From: Phialocephala subalpina
Lineage: Eukaryota > Ascomycota > Leotiomycetes > Helotiales > Mollisiaceae
DNA: 59,086 nucleotides
Reading direction: 5' to 3'
NCBI GenBank assembly: GCA_900073065.1
Contig: FJOG01000023.1
Location: forward strand, 1 to 59,086
The stretch's first letter is position 1. Each line of letters begins with the position of its first letter. The position numbers and the translations under genes are program-made. Shown piece after piece: positions 21,229 through 31,566 of the stretch. Under the pieces are notes generated by a model, which saw only the letters and a list, made by a program, of their open reading frames with translations, made no database searches and was not told where the DNA came from.

Positions 21229-22939
21229 CCGAAGTCGCGATGAATGAATGATGGAAGAGGTATAGCAAAGCCGGGTTGCAATTCCGCTCCGGTTCGGCGG
21301 CATGATCAACGGCTTGGTCGAGAGATATCGAGCTCAGAGCATGAGCCCGCATGACTGAATAATCGAGTTTGGCAGTCTTGGAAACCGACGCATTTCGCGA
21401 ATGTTTGATGAAATGACTTGGAATTCATCATTTTTAAAACATTCATACCCGCTTCCCATGTTTCGCTTCTCTGGACAACGGTCGACTTCAAGGTCAATCT
21501 CGAGCTCGAGGGTAAACTTCGGCATGCGCTAAACCCTCTGCCACACTTCCTGACTCGGATCTTACAAGCCTCGCCGCGAGTATTCCCATTTCTGATACCA
21601 CCAGATGTCTCTCTACAACAACAAAAGTGTACGGTACCGCATGGATCGGACTTTCTCCTACTTAGAAGCCTACGGTCGTTTACCGGCACGGGGGCGTGAA
21701 AATGTGCCATATGGGTTCGTTCTTGTACATTATGTTGGTATAAGTATTGTTATATACCTATTTGTATGCAATATATATTCTGGTATCACAGCTGCCCCAA
21801 ATCGAGAGCATTCTGATCGGTCCTCGTCACTTTTTCCAAGTCCCAAGTAACCCCTTGCGACATCTCTCCTTCGATATGACTTAATGACATTATCTCTAGG
21901 CCTCTCGCCCACCTCCATCAATCCAACGCCAATCCCTGTATTCTGCTAATCCGCGCTTTCCTACAGTCCTACCAGATTCCCAACTCGACGTTCTCAATCT
22001 ACCAGCCTCGACATGACAATCGAGGAGGCAAGGTTAGGCTGAGATCAGCATGTAGTAAAGCCTCCTAGAATCAGCCAACGATGTCTTTGCTCAGAGATAG
22101 TGAGTCGACGAAACTCCAGGTGGTGCTGGAAGATTGAAAGCACGTTCCCAAGTTCAGACAGTTTCACCCTGTCCGCGCAGCTATGCTCCGCCAAGGCGTG
22201 GGGGAAGAGCGAAGGGGAGGAAATCAATCGCGTCCAGGGATTTTTCAATATATCAGATATCGTTAAACTGAGGGGGGGTCTGGATGCTGAGTGTGGATGC
22301 ACGGGCATTAGTCGACATTCTGTGCACCTGTGTTGAAATTGGACGAGTGTTGATGTAGCCGAGCGACGGCTCAACAGGTCTTGTGGAGTGATGTGGTACT
22401 CGCGGGCGGAGGTGCGTTGCTTTATGTGATTGGACTTTGGAGGAGCTCCAAGTGGGAGCGAAGGATTCATCCGTTCGAAGAAGAAAGGGCGGCTTCGTCT
22501 TGCGCTAGAACACGATGATCGTCTGACTCGTTGCTTTCATATTTGAGTCGTCAAGTGTAGGACATGGAGGGAAGTTGTGTGCTTGAGTAGTGTGAAGCAG
22601 CACCGATGGCTGTTTCGACAAGGCGCTCCGTTCGCTGAACGCGCTGGGAGGAAGTTCCTTCCTCATTCTCACTCGGGGCTTTGTCTTCGCAAAATCTCGT
22701 CGCTTTCTTCGCGTTCGAATGTTTCCATACGTAATAGTACCTTGTATAGTTGTTCGACAACGGAACATTGCGGGCACACATGAAGGACGAACAGCTTGCA
22801 CAAACGCAAATCACAGCTCCTCTTTTGACTTGCTTGCTTGCTCAACCCCCTTGAGATATCTCGTATTCGTTCAAAGCTTCGAGCTCACCAGACTTATCAG
22901 CAGATTTCCTTTCTTCGACCCATCATGTGGCGGAAGATC
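21229..22939. other. Gene-free stretch between convergent 3' ends
   Basis: Flanked by the 3' end of the reductase-like gene (plus) and the 3' end of the Zn2Cys6 gene (minus). Frames here are short and overlap on both strands. No domain or spliced gene was recognised in the 1.7 kb. Confidence 0.5.
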
Positions 22940-24898
22940 CTAAGGCGAAGGGGCATCTGAAGGAGGATTGATAGTGTTATAGCCAACTGGTTGAGTAAGC
23001 TCCCTGGTGGAGAAGACACTCAACATGGCATGATGATCAACCTCCGTCGAGGCTTTTCTCGCGTTGAAATAGACTCCCATCCACACTGGTCCAGTTGCTC
23101 CAGCATCCTCACACAAGTTGCTTCTACCGCTGAGGATGCGCTGATAGCCACTACCAGACCTGCCAGATTCGCCGAAATCAGCGTTCCATTTCTGACGTCC
23201 CCATTCAAGCAACGCTTCTCTTTTGCGCGGTTGGGCAGTTTCCTTCTCGCTTTCGCTCGTCGCCTGAGGAGGAAGGAAGCACCAGACTCTCGCCTTCCTA
23301 TTTTCAAAGTCCAACTCAACGCCAATGTTCCGCACGCGAGAACTTTCTGGTATGGTCCCGTCTTCAAGCATTCCTTCCTCCTCAACATTTACCACCCATT
23401 CGCAGACCAGAGCGGCTACAATGCTGTCCCAAATACCCTCTCTCCTTGGCCTGCTCTTCAGCAAATGGATCGCTCGCCATCTCATCTTCGAGACTCGACA
23501 TTTCTTCGCAATAACATCCAATGGCCACACGCTCTGAAGATCAAACGAGAAGACTGCGCCTTCCGAGTTCGCAACCATCGTCTCAGCATTCTCAAGCATC
23601 TCCACGAATTCCGGCATCGACCTATCCCAAGCAACCTCGTCAACATCCTGAAAGTGCCGTAATGCAAGTCGCATCGAAAGAAAGTGATTTCGCATCGCCA
23701 ATGGAGCCAGTGTACTCTTCGCATACGGTGCTGGATTGGTCTTAACATCTTCTCTCGCATTATTGTATATTTGTGTGAAGGAAATCATCCACTGCTCAGA
23801 AAGACGCGTGAACATGCCATGTTCTTGCAACAGAGTCTCTCTCCAACTCATATCTCCTGTGGGGTCCCAGAAACTGTGCGATGGCTTGTCCGTACTCATG
23901 TGCTCAAGCTTCCAAGCCATGGACGCAAAGTGGCAGACGCGTCGAGAGATGAAATTGAAGTAGTCTCTTGATGTCTTCAGATCGAGAAAGACAGGTGGAA
24001 GGTCCTCGTTTCGATGTGTATAGACGTCTTTCAGTTCTGCATGTTCTTGAAACGTAAAAGGATCCGAGTGAGACATGGACTGTACATCGAGTCTGTCGAA
24101 TGCCCTGACAAGCTCTTCTTCGACTCCAGCGGAGCCTTTTCTTCGTTTCGAATCCTCGATCAATCGCACTCCAGTCCGGATCTGCTGCGCAGCAGAAGAA
24201 TAGTTGCCGTGATAAGTCTCAAAGCAAATGATCAAGACAGAAGCAACAAGTGCGGTGTGCAGATCATGCATCTCATCCTGACGCTGAACCATCGCTCGCA
24301 TGTCGCTGATAGCTTTGCTGTACTGCTTCAGTGCGAAGAGGTGGTGCTCTTGCGCATTCGCGGACTCCATATCCCGTAGCATCGCCGATGTCATATCGAG
24401 AGCTCCGATGGAAATAACAGCATGCCGTATCGAGTCCTCAGCTTCAGATGCCTGCAACACAATCCTGCCCCAAAGAATGGGATCATAAAAACCACTCAGA
24501 TGAAACGACGTCTTTTCACAGAATAATCGAAAGTACCGCATTTCCTCAAGGTTTCCAAACCTCAATTTCTTGACCTCGTTCGTTGGTCCTCCAGAAGCTC
24601 CAGGTCTCTTTCGAGGCATCAAAGGTCGCTTGATTGGTTTTGTGGCCTCTTTCATTGTAGGCGCTCCACGGATATAACCATCGCAGGTGACTCCAAATTT
24701 CTCGCAACGAATACAATATGGGCGCCGTTCATCGCACTTGACTCTTCTTTTCTTGCACGTCAAGCAGCCGGATCGTACTTTTGGGTGTGGTATCCTCTTT
24801 CCTACTCCTGCTGGTTTGGTCCCCTCACTCTTCTCGTCCTTGGCCCCTTCCTTAGGAGCTTTCAACCGAACATCCCGGGCTTCATCAACAGCCATCAT
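22940..24898 (-). CDS. Zn2Cys6 fungal transcription factor
   Basis: A single-exon gene of 652 aa, counted from the first ATG at 24,898. The Zn2Cys6 binuclear cluster sits at residues 45-72 with Cys at 45, 48, 55, 62, 65 and 72 (C-x2-C-x6-C-x6-C-x2-C-x6-C), preceded by a basic patch. A Lys/Arg-rich linker follows, then ~500 residues matching the helical fungal-specific middle-homology type region. The C-terminus ends in a low-complexity Pro/Ser tail. It should bind CGG-containing sites in the nucleus, but the target pathway is unknown. The nearest neighbour, a secreted aldose 1-epimerase, is transcribed in the same direction and starts 1.8 kb upstream, so co-regulation is possible but not shown. 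Confidence 0.92.
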   Translation of the reverse strand: MMAVDEARDVRLKAPKEGAKDEKSEGTKPAGVGKRIPHPKVRSGCLTCKKRRVKCDERRPYCIRCEKFGVTCDGYIRGAPTMKEATKPIKRPLMPRKRPGASGGPTNEVKKLRFGNLEEMRYFRLFCEKTSFHLSGFYDPILWGRIVLQASEAEDSIRHAVISIGALDMTSAMLRDMESANAQEHHLFALKQYSKAISDMRAMVQRQDEMHDLHTALVASVLIICFETYHGNYSSAAQQIRTGVRLIEDSKRRKGSAGVEEELVRAFDRLDVQSMSHSDPFTFQEHAELKDVYTHRNEDLPPVFLDLKTSRDYFNFISRRVCHFASMAWKLEHMSTDKPSHSFWDPTGDMSWRETLLQEHGMFTRLSEQWMISFTQIYNNAREDVKTNPAPYAKSTLAPLAMRNHFLSMRLALRHFQDVDEVAWDRSMPEFVEMLENAETMVANSEGAVFSFDLQSVWPLDVIAKKCRVSKMRWRAIHLLKSRPRREGIWDSIVAALVCEWVVNVEEEGMLEDGTIPESSRVRNIGVELDFENRKARVWCFLPPQATSESEKETAQPRKREALLEWGRQKWNADFGESGRSGSGYQRILSGRSNLCEDAGATGPVWMGVYFNARKASTEVDHHAMLSVFSTRELTQPVGYNTINPPSDAPSP

Positions 24899-25395
24899 AC
24901 ACCGCGACGTCACCGACGAATGAATACGAGTAATAAGATAGCATTGGTGAGATGTTCAAATCAATAAGATAGAACAACAAGGCAGAAGTTGAGATACTCG
25001 CACTGTTCGGATTCGCTGTCGCTAGTGCTGACTGCCTTTAAATCCTGGGGTGTAGGCAAGTGGATATTGGGGGCCAAAAACATGCCTCAGCCCTGCAGCC
25101 AAAACAAGGGCACGTCCAATGCCGTGCTCGAGCTCGGGTCGAAATGGTGTTGTGATTGGGTGTGGTTTACGAGTTGACAAGGGAGAGGCGCTCGGTCGTT
25201 TGGACGGGTATTCAAAGGCTTTGATGGAATCATGCAAGATCAAGATGACATGGAAAGCTTGAAATGCCAGATCAACTCTTTGAGTTCCCGAAGTTTTGTT
25301 TCAGGTATAGTCTTGATATTTCATTATCCATCAATATGTAAGATTACAACTTTTCAAAATACGGACAAGAAAAAAAGGAAAGAGTCCTGGATTAT
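24899..25395. other. Upstream region of the Zn2Cys6 gene
   Basis: About 500 bp between the factor's start and the 3' end of the epimerase gene, both on the minus strand. It must hold the factor's promoter and 5' UTR. No motif was identified with confidence. Confidence 0.45.
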
Positions 25396-26741
25396 TCAGA
25401 TGGTGCTGAACTGGTACTGGATATGGCTCGAGAAAGGAGGAGTATTCGGCCCAGAGATCTGGTACTTTGTTCGATTCCATTCAGGATGGTTAATACCGTC
25501 GATGTAGTCTTGTGGTTCGACGGCGACGCAGCCGTCTTTTCGGACGAAACCGTTGGAGGCTGTTCCTCCTTGGTCTTGTTTGAGTTGGTTGCCTCCTATT
25601 TTGAAACGTATACATCAGCAATCATTTTCTTCAAAAAGCGTTTGATGGAAGGAAGGAGAGGAAGGAGAGGAAGGAGAGGAAGAAGAACTCACCACTCATC
25701 CAATGACAACTATAAACCACAATGCCAGGCTGATCACTATACAAATCCCACTTAATCCCACTCCACCCACTACTCAACGTCGCCAAAGGCAATCCAGCCT
25801 GACTCTCATTTCTCTCCACCAACCACTGGTTATTATACCCAGCGCAACCTCCTGCTGTACCGCAATTCCCTACCCAAGCAGCATCAGTAGAGCTAGCGCC
25901 GATCTGTTTGGGTTTGGAGTAGAAATCATTGATTGATCCTTTGGGGATCGAGGGCAGGGCGCCAGTGGATTGTGTGTTCTCGTCGATTCCGATCATGCGA
26001 GTAGAGAAGGGGAGGGAGAGAGTGTGGTTTAGGACGAGGTCGGTGTCGGGGTTTGAGAAGGCGTCGAGGTTCCAGTATGGATGAGTGGTCAACATGAGTG
26101 GTGTGAGGTGGTCGACAGCGTGGGCTGCGAGTATCGTTGACCAGCTTCCATTCCCAACACTGTGAGTAACACTTCCAATTACCGTTCCTGGAAAGCCAAG
26201 TGAGCTATTCCCCTCGTCACGAATTGTGAAGGTAATGCTGTGGTCTGTGACTTCGGATACATTCCATACGCGGTGGGACCACCCATTTGTGCCGGAGTGG
26301 AGGGTGCCGTTGCCGTCGTTGGCTTCAGTGAAGTAGCGGGTTCCGTTTAGGACGTAGGTGTGATCTTTAATCCGATTCACATACCGACCTGGTACGGCAC
26401 CATAGTCGGAATCTATCCCGCCATCAGCTCCTCTCATTCCAATCCATCTCCTCCATCCCCTTTCTACTTCCCAAATTCATGAATGCAAACAAAAGGTAGG
26501 ACAACATACGGTTCGGATCAACAGCATAAAAACTCGCATTATCATAACCCAAAATCACATCCCTCAACGTCCCATTCCGATCCGGCACAATCAGATTCGT
26601 GATACATGCTGCGTAAGGGATGAATTTTGCCGTTATACCTGGGGCTGTCAAGGTGTATTTTCCGTCTGGGCCTGGTGGTGGGACTTCTTTCGCCGCGGCC
26701 GCAAGGCCAACAAGCACAAGTATGGACGAAACAACCTTCAT
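25396..26741 (-). CDS. Secreted aldose 1-epimerase (galactose mutarotase)
   Basis: Model: complement of 25396-25595, 25693-26412 and 26510-26741, 383 aa. It interconverts alpha and beta anomers of aldoses. A signal peptide covers about residues 1-17 (hydrophobic Ile/Leu/Val/Ala core), so the protein should be extracellular. Family motifs: Gly-Arg-Tyr-Val-Asn-Arg-Ile near 90, a His-Ser-Gly-Thr-Asn-Gly-Trp block, the catalytic His in Thr-His-Pro-Tyr-Trp-Asn-Leu, and the catalytic Glu in Val-Glu-Pro-Gln in the last exon. Several Asn-x-Ser/Thr sites fit secretion. Splice sites were chosen so that His-Ser-Asp-Tyr-Gly joins correctly across intron 1, and the last 66 codons were recovered downstream of an intron carrying a GGAAGGAGA repeat. 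It probably helps use of external sugars. Confidence 0.9.
25648..25690. repeat. GGAAGGAGA-type microsatellite in an intron
   Basis: Purine repeats with a ~9-bp period lie within the second intron of the epimerase gene, close to its donor site. Read in the gene's direction it is a CT-rich tract just after the donor, which could affect splicing. It is prone to length variation between strains. Confidence 0.85.
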
Positions 26742-27266
26742 GACGATTGAGTGAATGAATGGAGGAATTGAAGGGGATGAGACACGTACTGTCTCGGACG
26801 CTGGAGGCGAGTATATGTACCAGATACCGGACAATTAAACATAAACTTTCCTCCCATAAGATTTTCCCCGCAATATCCGGCCCCACCGGACGGATATCTT
26901 GGTTCCTGAGCTGACTCCAGGAACAGGCTGCTGGAAAATGGTAAGCACGATATGAACGTCCTCTCAGGTTAAGCATTGACCCAATCTAGCGGGTCATTTG
27001 TTTCTTGGAGGCTATATCAAATGAATTTGGACTCCGGAAGAATTGGAGAACCGAGGGTCACGGTACATGTGGGCATCGGATGAGAACAAACGACGGAAAT
27101 GAGGAAGCGAAGATGGATGAAGGAGGAAGTTGAATCGCATCTAATTAATCGCAATGCCATCAAGATGGCAGGTATAGAAGCTTAAGAACTGAAAAGCAAC
27201 GCGTGATAACAGAACAACAACTCTCAACAATCGACTCTCAAACCTCAAAGCACTGCAAACCACCAA
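26742..27266. other. Upstream region of epimerase, downstream of F-box gene
   Basis: Both flanking genes are on the minus strand. The stretch holds the epimerase promoter and the 3' UTR of the F-box/UIM gene. No gene or motif was identified. Confidence 0.45.
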
Positions 27267-30200
27267 CTAAGCACGCCCCTTCCCCTTCCCACCACGATTC
27301 AAAGCGGGAAACTCGTCCCCATCAACAACCCTAGCCGCATTCTCAGCCTTGCTCTGCTCCTCCGCAAGACTCAACTGCAACGCAAACTCCAAATCATCTG
27401 CCGCAACACCCTTACTGCTCGAAGGCGTTGCTTTTCTATTCTTAGACGCCTTACTCGTGCTAGGCGAAGAAGAAGCAGAACGACGACCGCTTTTCTTTTG
27501 CTTGTACGTGATCGGAATATCGTATTCTCCACTGCCAGAAGCTCTAGGTGAACGACCACCTTCGTCGACGCCGTCAAGGAGAGAGAGACGGATGGCTTCT
27601 TCGAGGTCATGATCGAATTCTTCGTCGAGTTTGTAATTTGATGCTGAGCTAGCAGTTCGGCCTTTGACGCTGCCTTCCGGGGTCACGGTCGCGCTGCTGT
27701 TTTCCCATACACTGGCAGCGGAAGAACTTTCGTTGGTGTCGGCAAGGTAGCCAGCCATGTTCGCATCGCTCATACGGCGTTGTTCATCCTGTTGGAAAGC
27801 TTCGGCGGAAACCATCTCAGCGTAGCGGAGAGCTTCTTCTTCAGTCAATCCGCCTAGTCCCACACCGAATCTTGCTTGAAGTCTAGCTTCCTCTCTTGAT
27901 CTGCGCAGCTTCTCCTTCTTCAATTCTTCTTGTTCTGTTGCGATGTAATCCATGAGAGCGCCTCTACCGGTGTTGGTGAAACGATCGGGAGCGGCATTGC
28001 TACCGCGTTCCTGGGAACGGCGAAGTCGTCGCTTCTTGCTCTGGTATTGATCTGCTCCTGATGAGCTGTATGCCCAGTAACGAAGATGTGTTCCAAGAGA
28101 GACCATGCCACGCAGAACGGTTGGATCAGGATCAATCGTAATTGCGCCAGCAGCATAGAGGTTGATGCCAACTCCATAGATAGAAGCCTCGGCTTGGATC
28201 AAGCGACGTCGAGCACGAGATGAGAATCGAGAGTTGAGAGTTCGGACTGGCTGTAATGTCGAGGCAAGAGGATCCCAAGCTTGAACAAGGCCATCGTTAC
28301 CACCGTGCACCACATACAACGCAGATACTGCCAGGCAAGAGATCTGGGGAGAATCCGTGTAGATGGTGCGCAAAGGTCGCAGCTCGTTCACCAAAGAAGC
28401 ATTTGTAGGCTGAGGACCTCGCATGTTCCACATAATGACAACTCCAGTCTTGGTACCAATGGCAATGAAGCGGGCTCGGTGACCTGGGATATGCGTTGAA
28501 GATGTGTTGTCTGGGTCGGACGGCGTGGCGAAGGGAGACGAGAAACCTGAACCGCCATTGACAGTCCGTAGAGGATCCTCATCAACCGTGAGAGTTGCGT
28601 AGGTTGAGTTATCGATTGCAGTCATTGTGATCTCGATGTGCGGAAGGGCCTTCAAGGATAAGATGGATGAGCGCCATTCCTCGACAAGTGTATGCGAGGC
28701 AGGAACTCGTGGACTACTTGGTGTGCTCGGTGTTCGGTCCGGAGATGCGACCTGACCTGGAGTTGTAATTGCGCCGCCACCAAAGAGTGATGTTCTGCGC
28801 TCAGGAGAGGCATTGCGAGGAGGGCTGATGATCGTTCCTCCGCCAAACAATGATGCCATGGTAGTCGTTCGCGGGACCATGGGAGGAGTCTTCGGCTCTG
28901 GATATTCGTCAAGAGAAGCCTGCTCGGTCTTCCATCTCGTGTAGCGTTTGATCTCTGCATCTTCTCCCTCAACAATGCCGCATCTGATCACAAAGATGCC
29001 TTCTCCAGCACCCTTGCCATCATCACCAGCAAAGTCGACCTCGAGTCTTCTTCTCATATCCCATCCCTCACAAAGTTTGCGGAAATGAGCTGGTCGATAT
29101 CCGAGAAACTTCTCAATCTCCGCCGTCTCCGCAGTAAGTTGAGCTTTGGACAAATGCATCCTCTTCGAGGAGGATCTTGGCGAGTAACTTCCATGGATCT
29201 CGGCTTCATGGTAAGGGTCATCGCGAGCTACGCGTCGGGATGGTTCAGCAAGATTCCAATAGGCTGTTCGACCTGCATTCCAAGCATGCCGACCAGCATT
29301 GTTCTCTTCGAACTTGCCATCCAATAGAGCAGAAGATGGAGTTTCTGTGAGATAGAAAACTTCACCAAGAGCATTCAATGCCACTGCCCAGATTCGGCCA
29401 GCAAACTTGCGCTTCTGGTTGTAGAAATTATCCACCTTGATGGCGATGATAGGTACTCCAGGACTGAGGACCCATTTTGCAGTCAATTGACCTTTGTTGA
29501 TACGTCGTCCTTGGGATGTTTCGGAACCCAGAGAGTATGCGGTAACAACACCTAGAGTCGATCCAGACATCATACCAATCAATCCTTCCGTCAACGCAGG
29601 AATGGAAGTAGACTTGGCAATCCAAACTGCAGAGACAGCGTCAACGAGAGCAGGTATTCTCGGGATACCCGCTTCATGTGATACCAGGTCAGAAGGTTGA
29701 CTCAAGAAGCGTCCACGCATCTCTTCGGTCGGTCGAAAGTATGCCTGTCCACCAGGGAAGCCTTCACCATAAATCATCCCAAACGGCTGACTCAAATCCA
29801 TCGAGTTCGGCAACCCAGCCGGTCCATCGCCATCTCCATACGGATGATCACCAACAAACAGCTCCGCGAACTGAGGAAGTGCCTGCGGATCCGAGAGTCC
29901 CCAATTATCAATCTTGCCAATATTCGGATCACTGGTGCAAGCTGAGCCAGTTTCATCCGTCCCATGAATAAATCTGGGAGATTTCTTCCCAGTGCTCCAA
30001 ACAGCATGGATATGGTTCACCGTAGCAAAAAGCTGAGAACTATACGTAACCACCGCATTCGCATTATTCGCCGCACTATTACTTCTCGACGAAGCACCAT
30101 GGCCCGGAGCAATCTGAGCTGGTTTTCCTCTTGCCAAGCTGCGAAGCAGTCTAGTACGAAGGATGTATTCGCTACGCCAGGATGCGAGACCAGTTAATCG

Positions 30201-30867
30201 AGTGAAGAGACGACGCTCGGAACGAAGCTGCTCATGGATTTCAGGGTCAGATATTCGTCGATTGAATGGGTTGGGTGCGTCGATTGCGTCTTGGCCGGGG
30301 AAGTAGCGGGAGAATGCGATGCGCCAGGCATGAGGTGTTGTGACTAAGCTGTAGAAACGTTTTGAGACGAGGGATACTGCTGAGAGTGAAGCGGCAGGTA
30401 GATGCGAGAGGATGTGAGTCAGGACCTCTGTGTATTGTTAGAAGGTGAGAGGTTGAGAAACGCGTTAGTATAGACATACCATTGGGAAACTGATCCAATT
30501 GAATGCCATCAACATTATTACCTTTCTTCTTCACAACCTTGAAAGAAGGACCTTCACTCTGCTTCCTCGGCGGAGAAGGCGACAAAGCATTTTCATACTC
30601 AGAGATTCGTGCGAAAGATGGTTTTGGTTTCGACAAACTGCTATCGTTGACACTCAATCCTCGTACTTGCTCCCGCAATCCAGCATCATCGGACGCCGCT
30701 GCATTTCCTCTGCTCGTCCCTGCAGACTCAGCATGTTCTTCGAGAGAACCGCGTTGATCTGCGGATGGCAGTTGTTCAGGAGAAAAGCCATATTGGGAGG
30801 CGTTGTTTTGTTCGGGGGTGGTTTCGTTGGGTGTATATGGTGAAGATTCGTTGGACTCTGGTTGCAT
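27267..30867 (-). CDS. F-box protein with WD40-like region and two UIMs
   Basis: Model: complement of 27267-30427 and 30480-30867, 1182 aa, with one 52-nt intron (GTATGT, acceptor ACACAG). The F-box is at about residues 124-170, starting Phe-Pro-Asn-Glu-Val-Leu and split by the intron. The middle holds beta-propeller-like repeats (for example segments ending near Trp-Asp and Trp-Asn around 615-690). Two ubiquitin-interacting motifs near the C-terminus read Asp-Leu-Glu-Glu-Ala-Ile-x-Leu-Ser-Leu (~1070) and Asp-Leu-Glu-Phe-Ala-Leu-x-Leu-Ser-Leu (~1141). An F-box should dock to Skp1 in an SCF ubiquitin ligase. UIMs bind ubiquitin, so the protein could recognise ubiquitinated substrates or extend chains. 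Ser-rich linkers and a basic Gly/Lys tail complete it. No yeast gene symbol is assigned. Confidence 0.85.
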
Positions 30868-31566
30868 AAAACTGAGTGGCGGGGTCTAGAAAGAGAAGGT
30901 TGACTGAGCCAGTTTCTTCTGGGTCAGTCGAGTGTATGGTATTTGAGGCTTTGGGAGTGCGGTCGCTGCGTGTTCGTGCGTGTTGTGTTGTTCGAAGGGA
31001 GAACTCGGAAATCGCTGACGTTTTCAAATGAGAGATTGCATTTTGAGACCAAGGACAAAACAGGCTAGCGCAGTTTCCTTATTTCATCCCTTCTTTTCAC
31101 AACCCAGACTCCGATCTTCTCGAAACGTTAGTTTTAACTTCGGTTATTCCGTTCCTCGTGTACTGTTTACAAATTACGCATTCAGAGGTTAAACTATACG
31201 GACCCAGACAACTTTTGCAATTGGTGGGTGACTTTGAACTTTCATGTAATTGATAAGAGCAAAGTCGGAAAGTCCAAAGCAACGGGGAAACTTTGCTGAT
31301 TTGAAGTTTTGATTTGCGTTTGACTTTGACCGGAAGTCCTTGCAAGTATACACAGATGTAGTTCATCTTCCCACACCAAAATATGCATATATCTCTTCTC
31401 GCAGAACCATCATTCTCCGTTGGTTTTGAAGCTGAGTCGTCAAAAATATACAAAAGAAATTATACCGACCGTTCCATTTTCCATCCCATCATGCATCCAT
31501 GCAATCAATACCTGAACGCCAACGCTAAATGTCAAAACTGCCCTCCCTCATTCACGTTTCCCGTTG
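30868..31566. other. F-box gene promoter region
   Basis: About 700 bp between the start of the F-box gene and the 3' end of the pepsin-like gene, both on the minus strand. No coding sequence was recognised. It is taken as promoter, 5' UTR and neighbouring 3' UTR. Confidence 0.45.

Noticed and set aside
22991..23662. Plus-strand 223-codon frame opposite the Zn2Cys6 gene
   Set aside because: It is antisense to a clear single-exon gene, has no domain, and arises from that gene's codon pattern.
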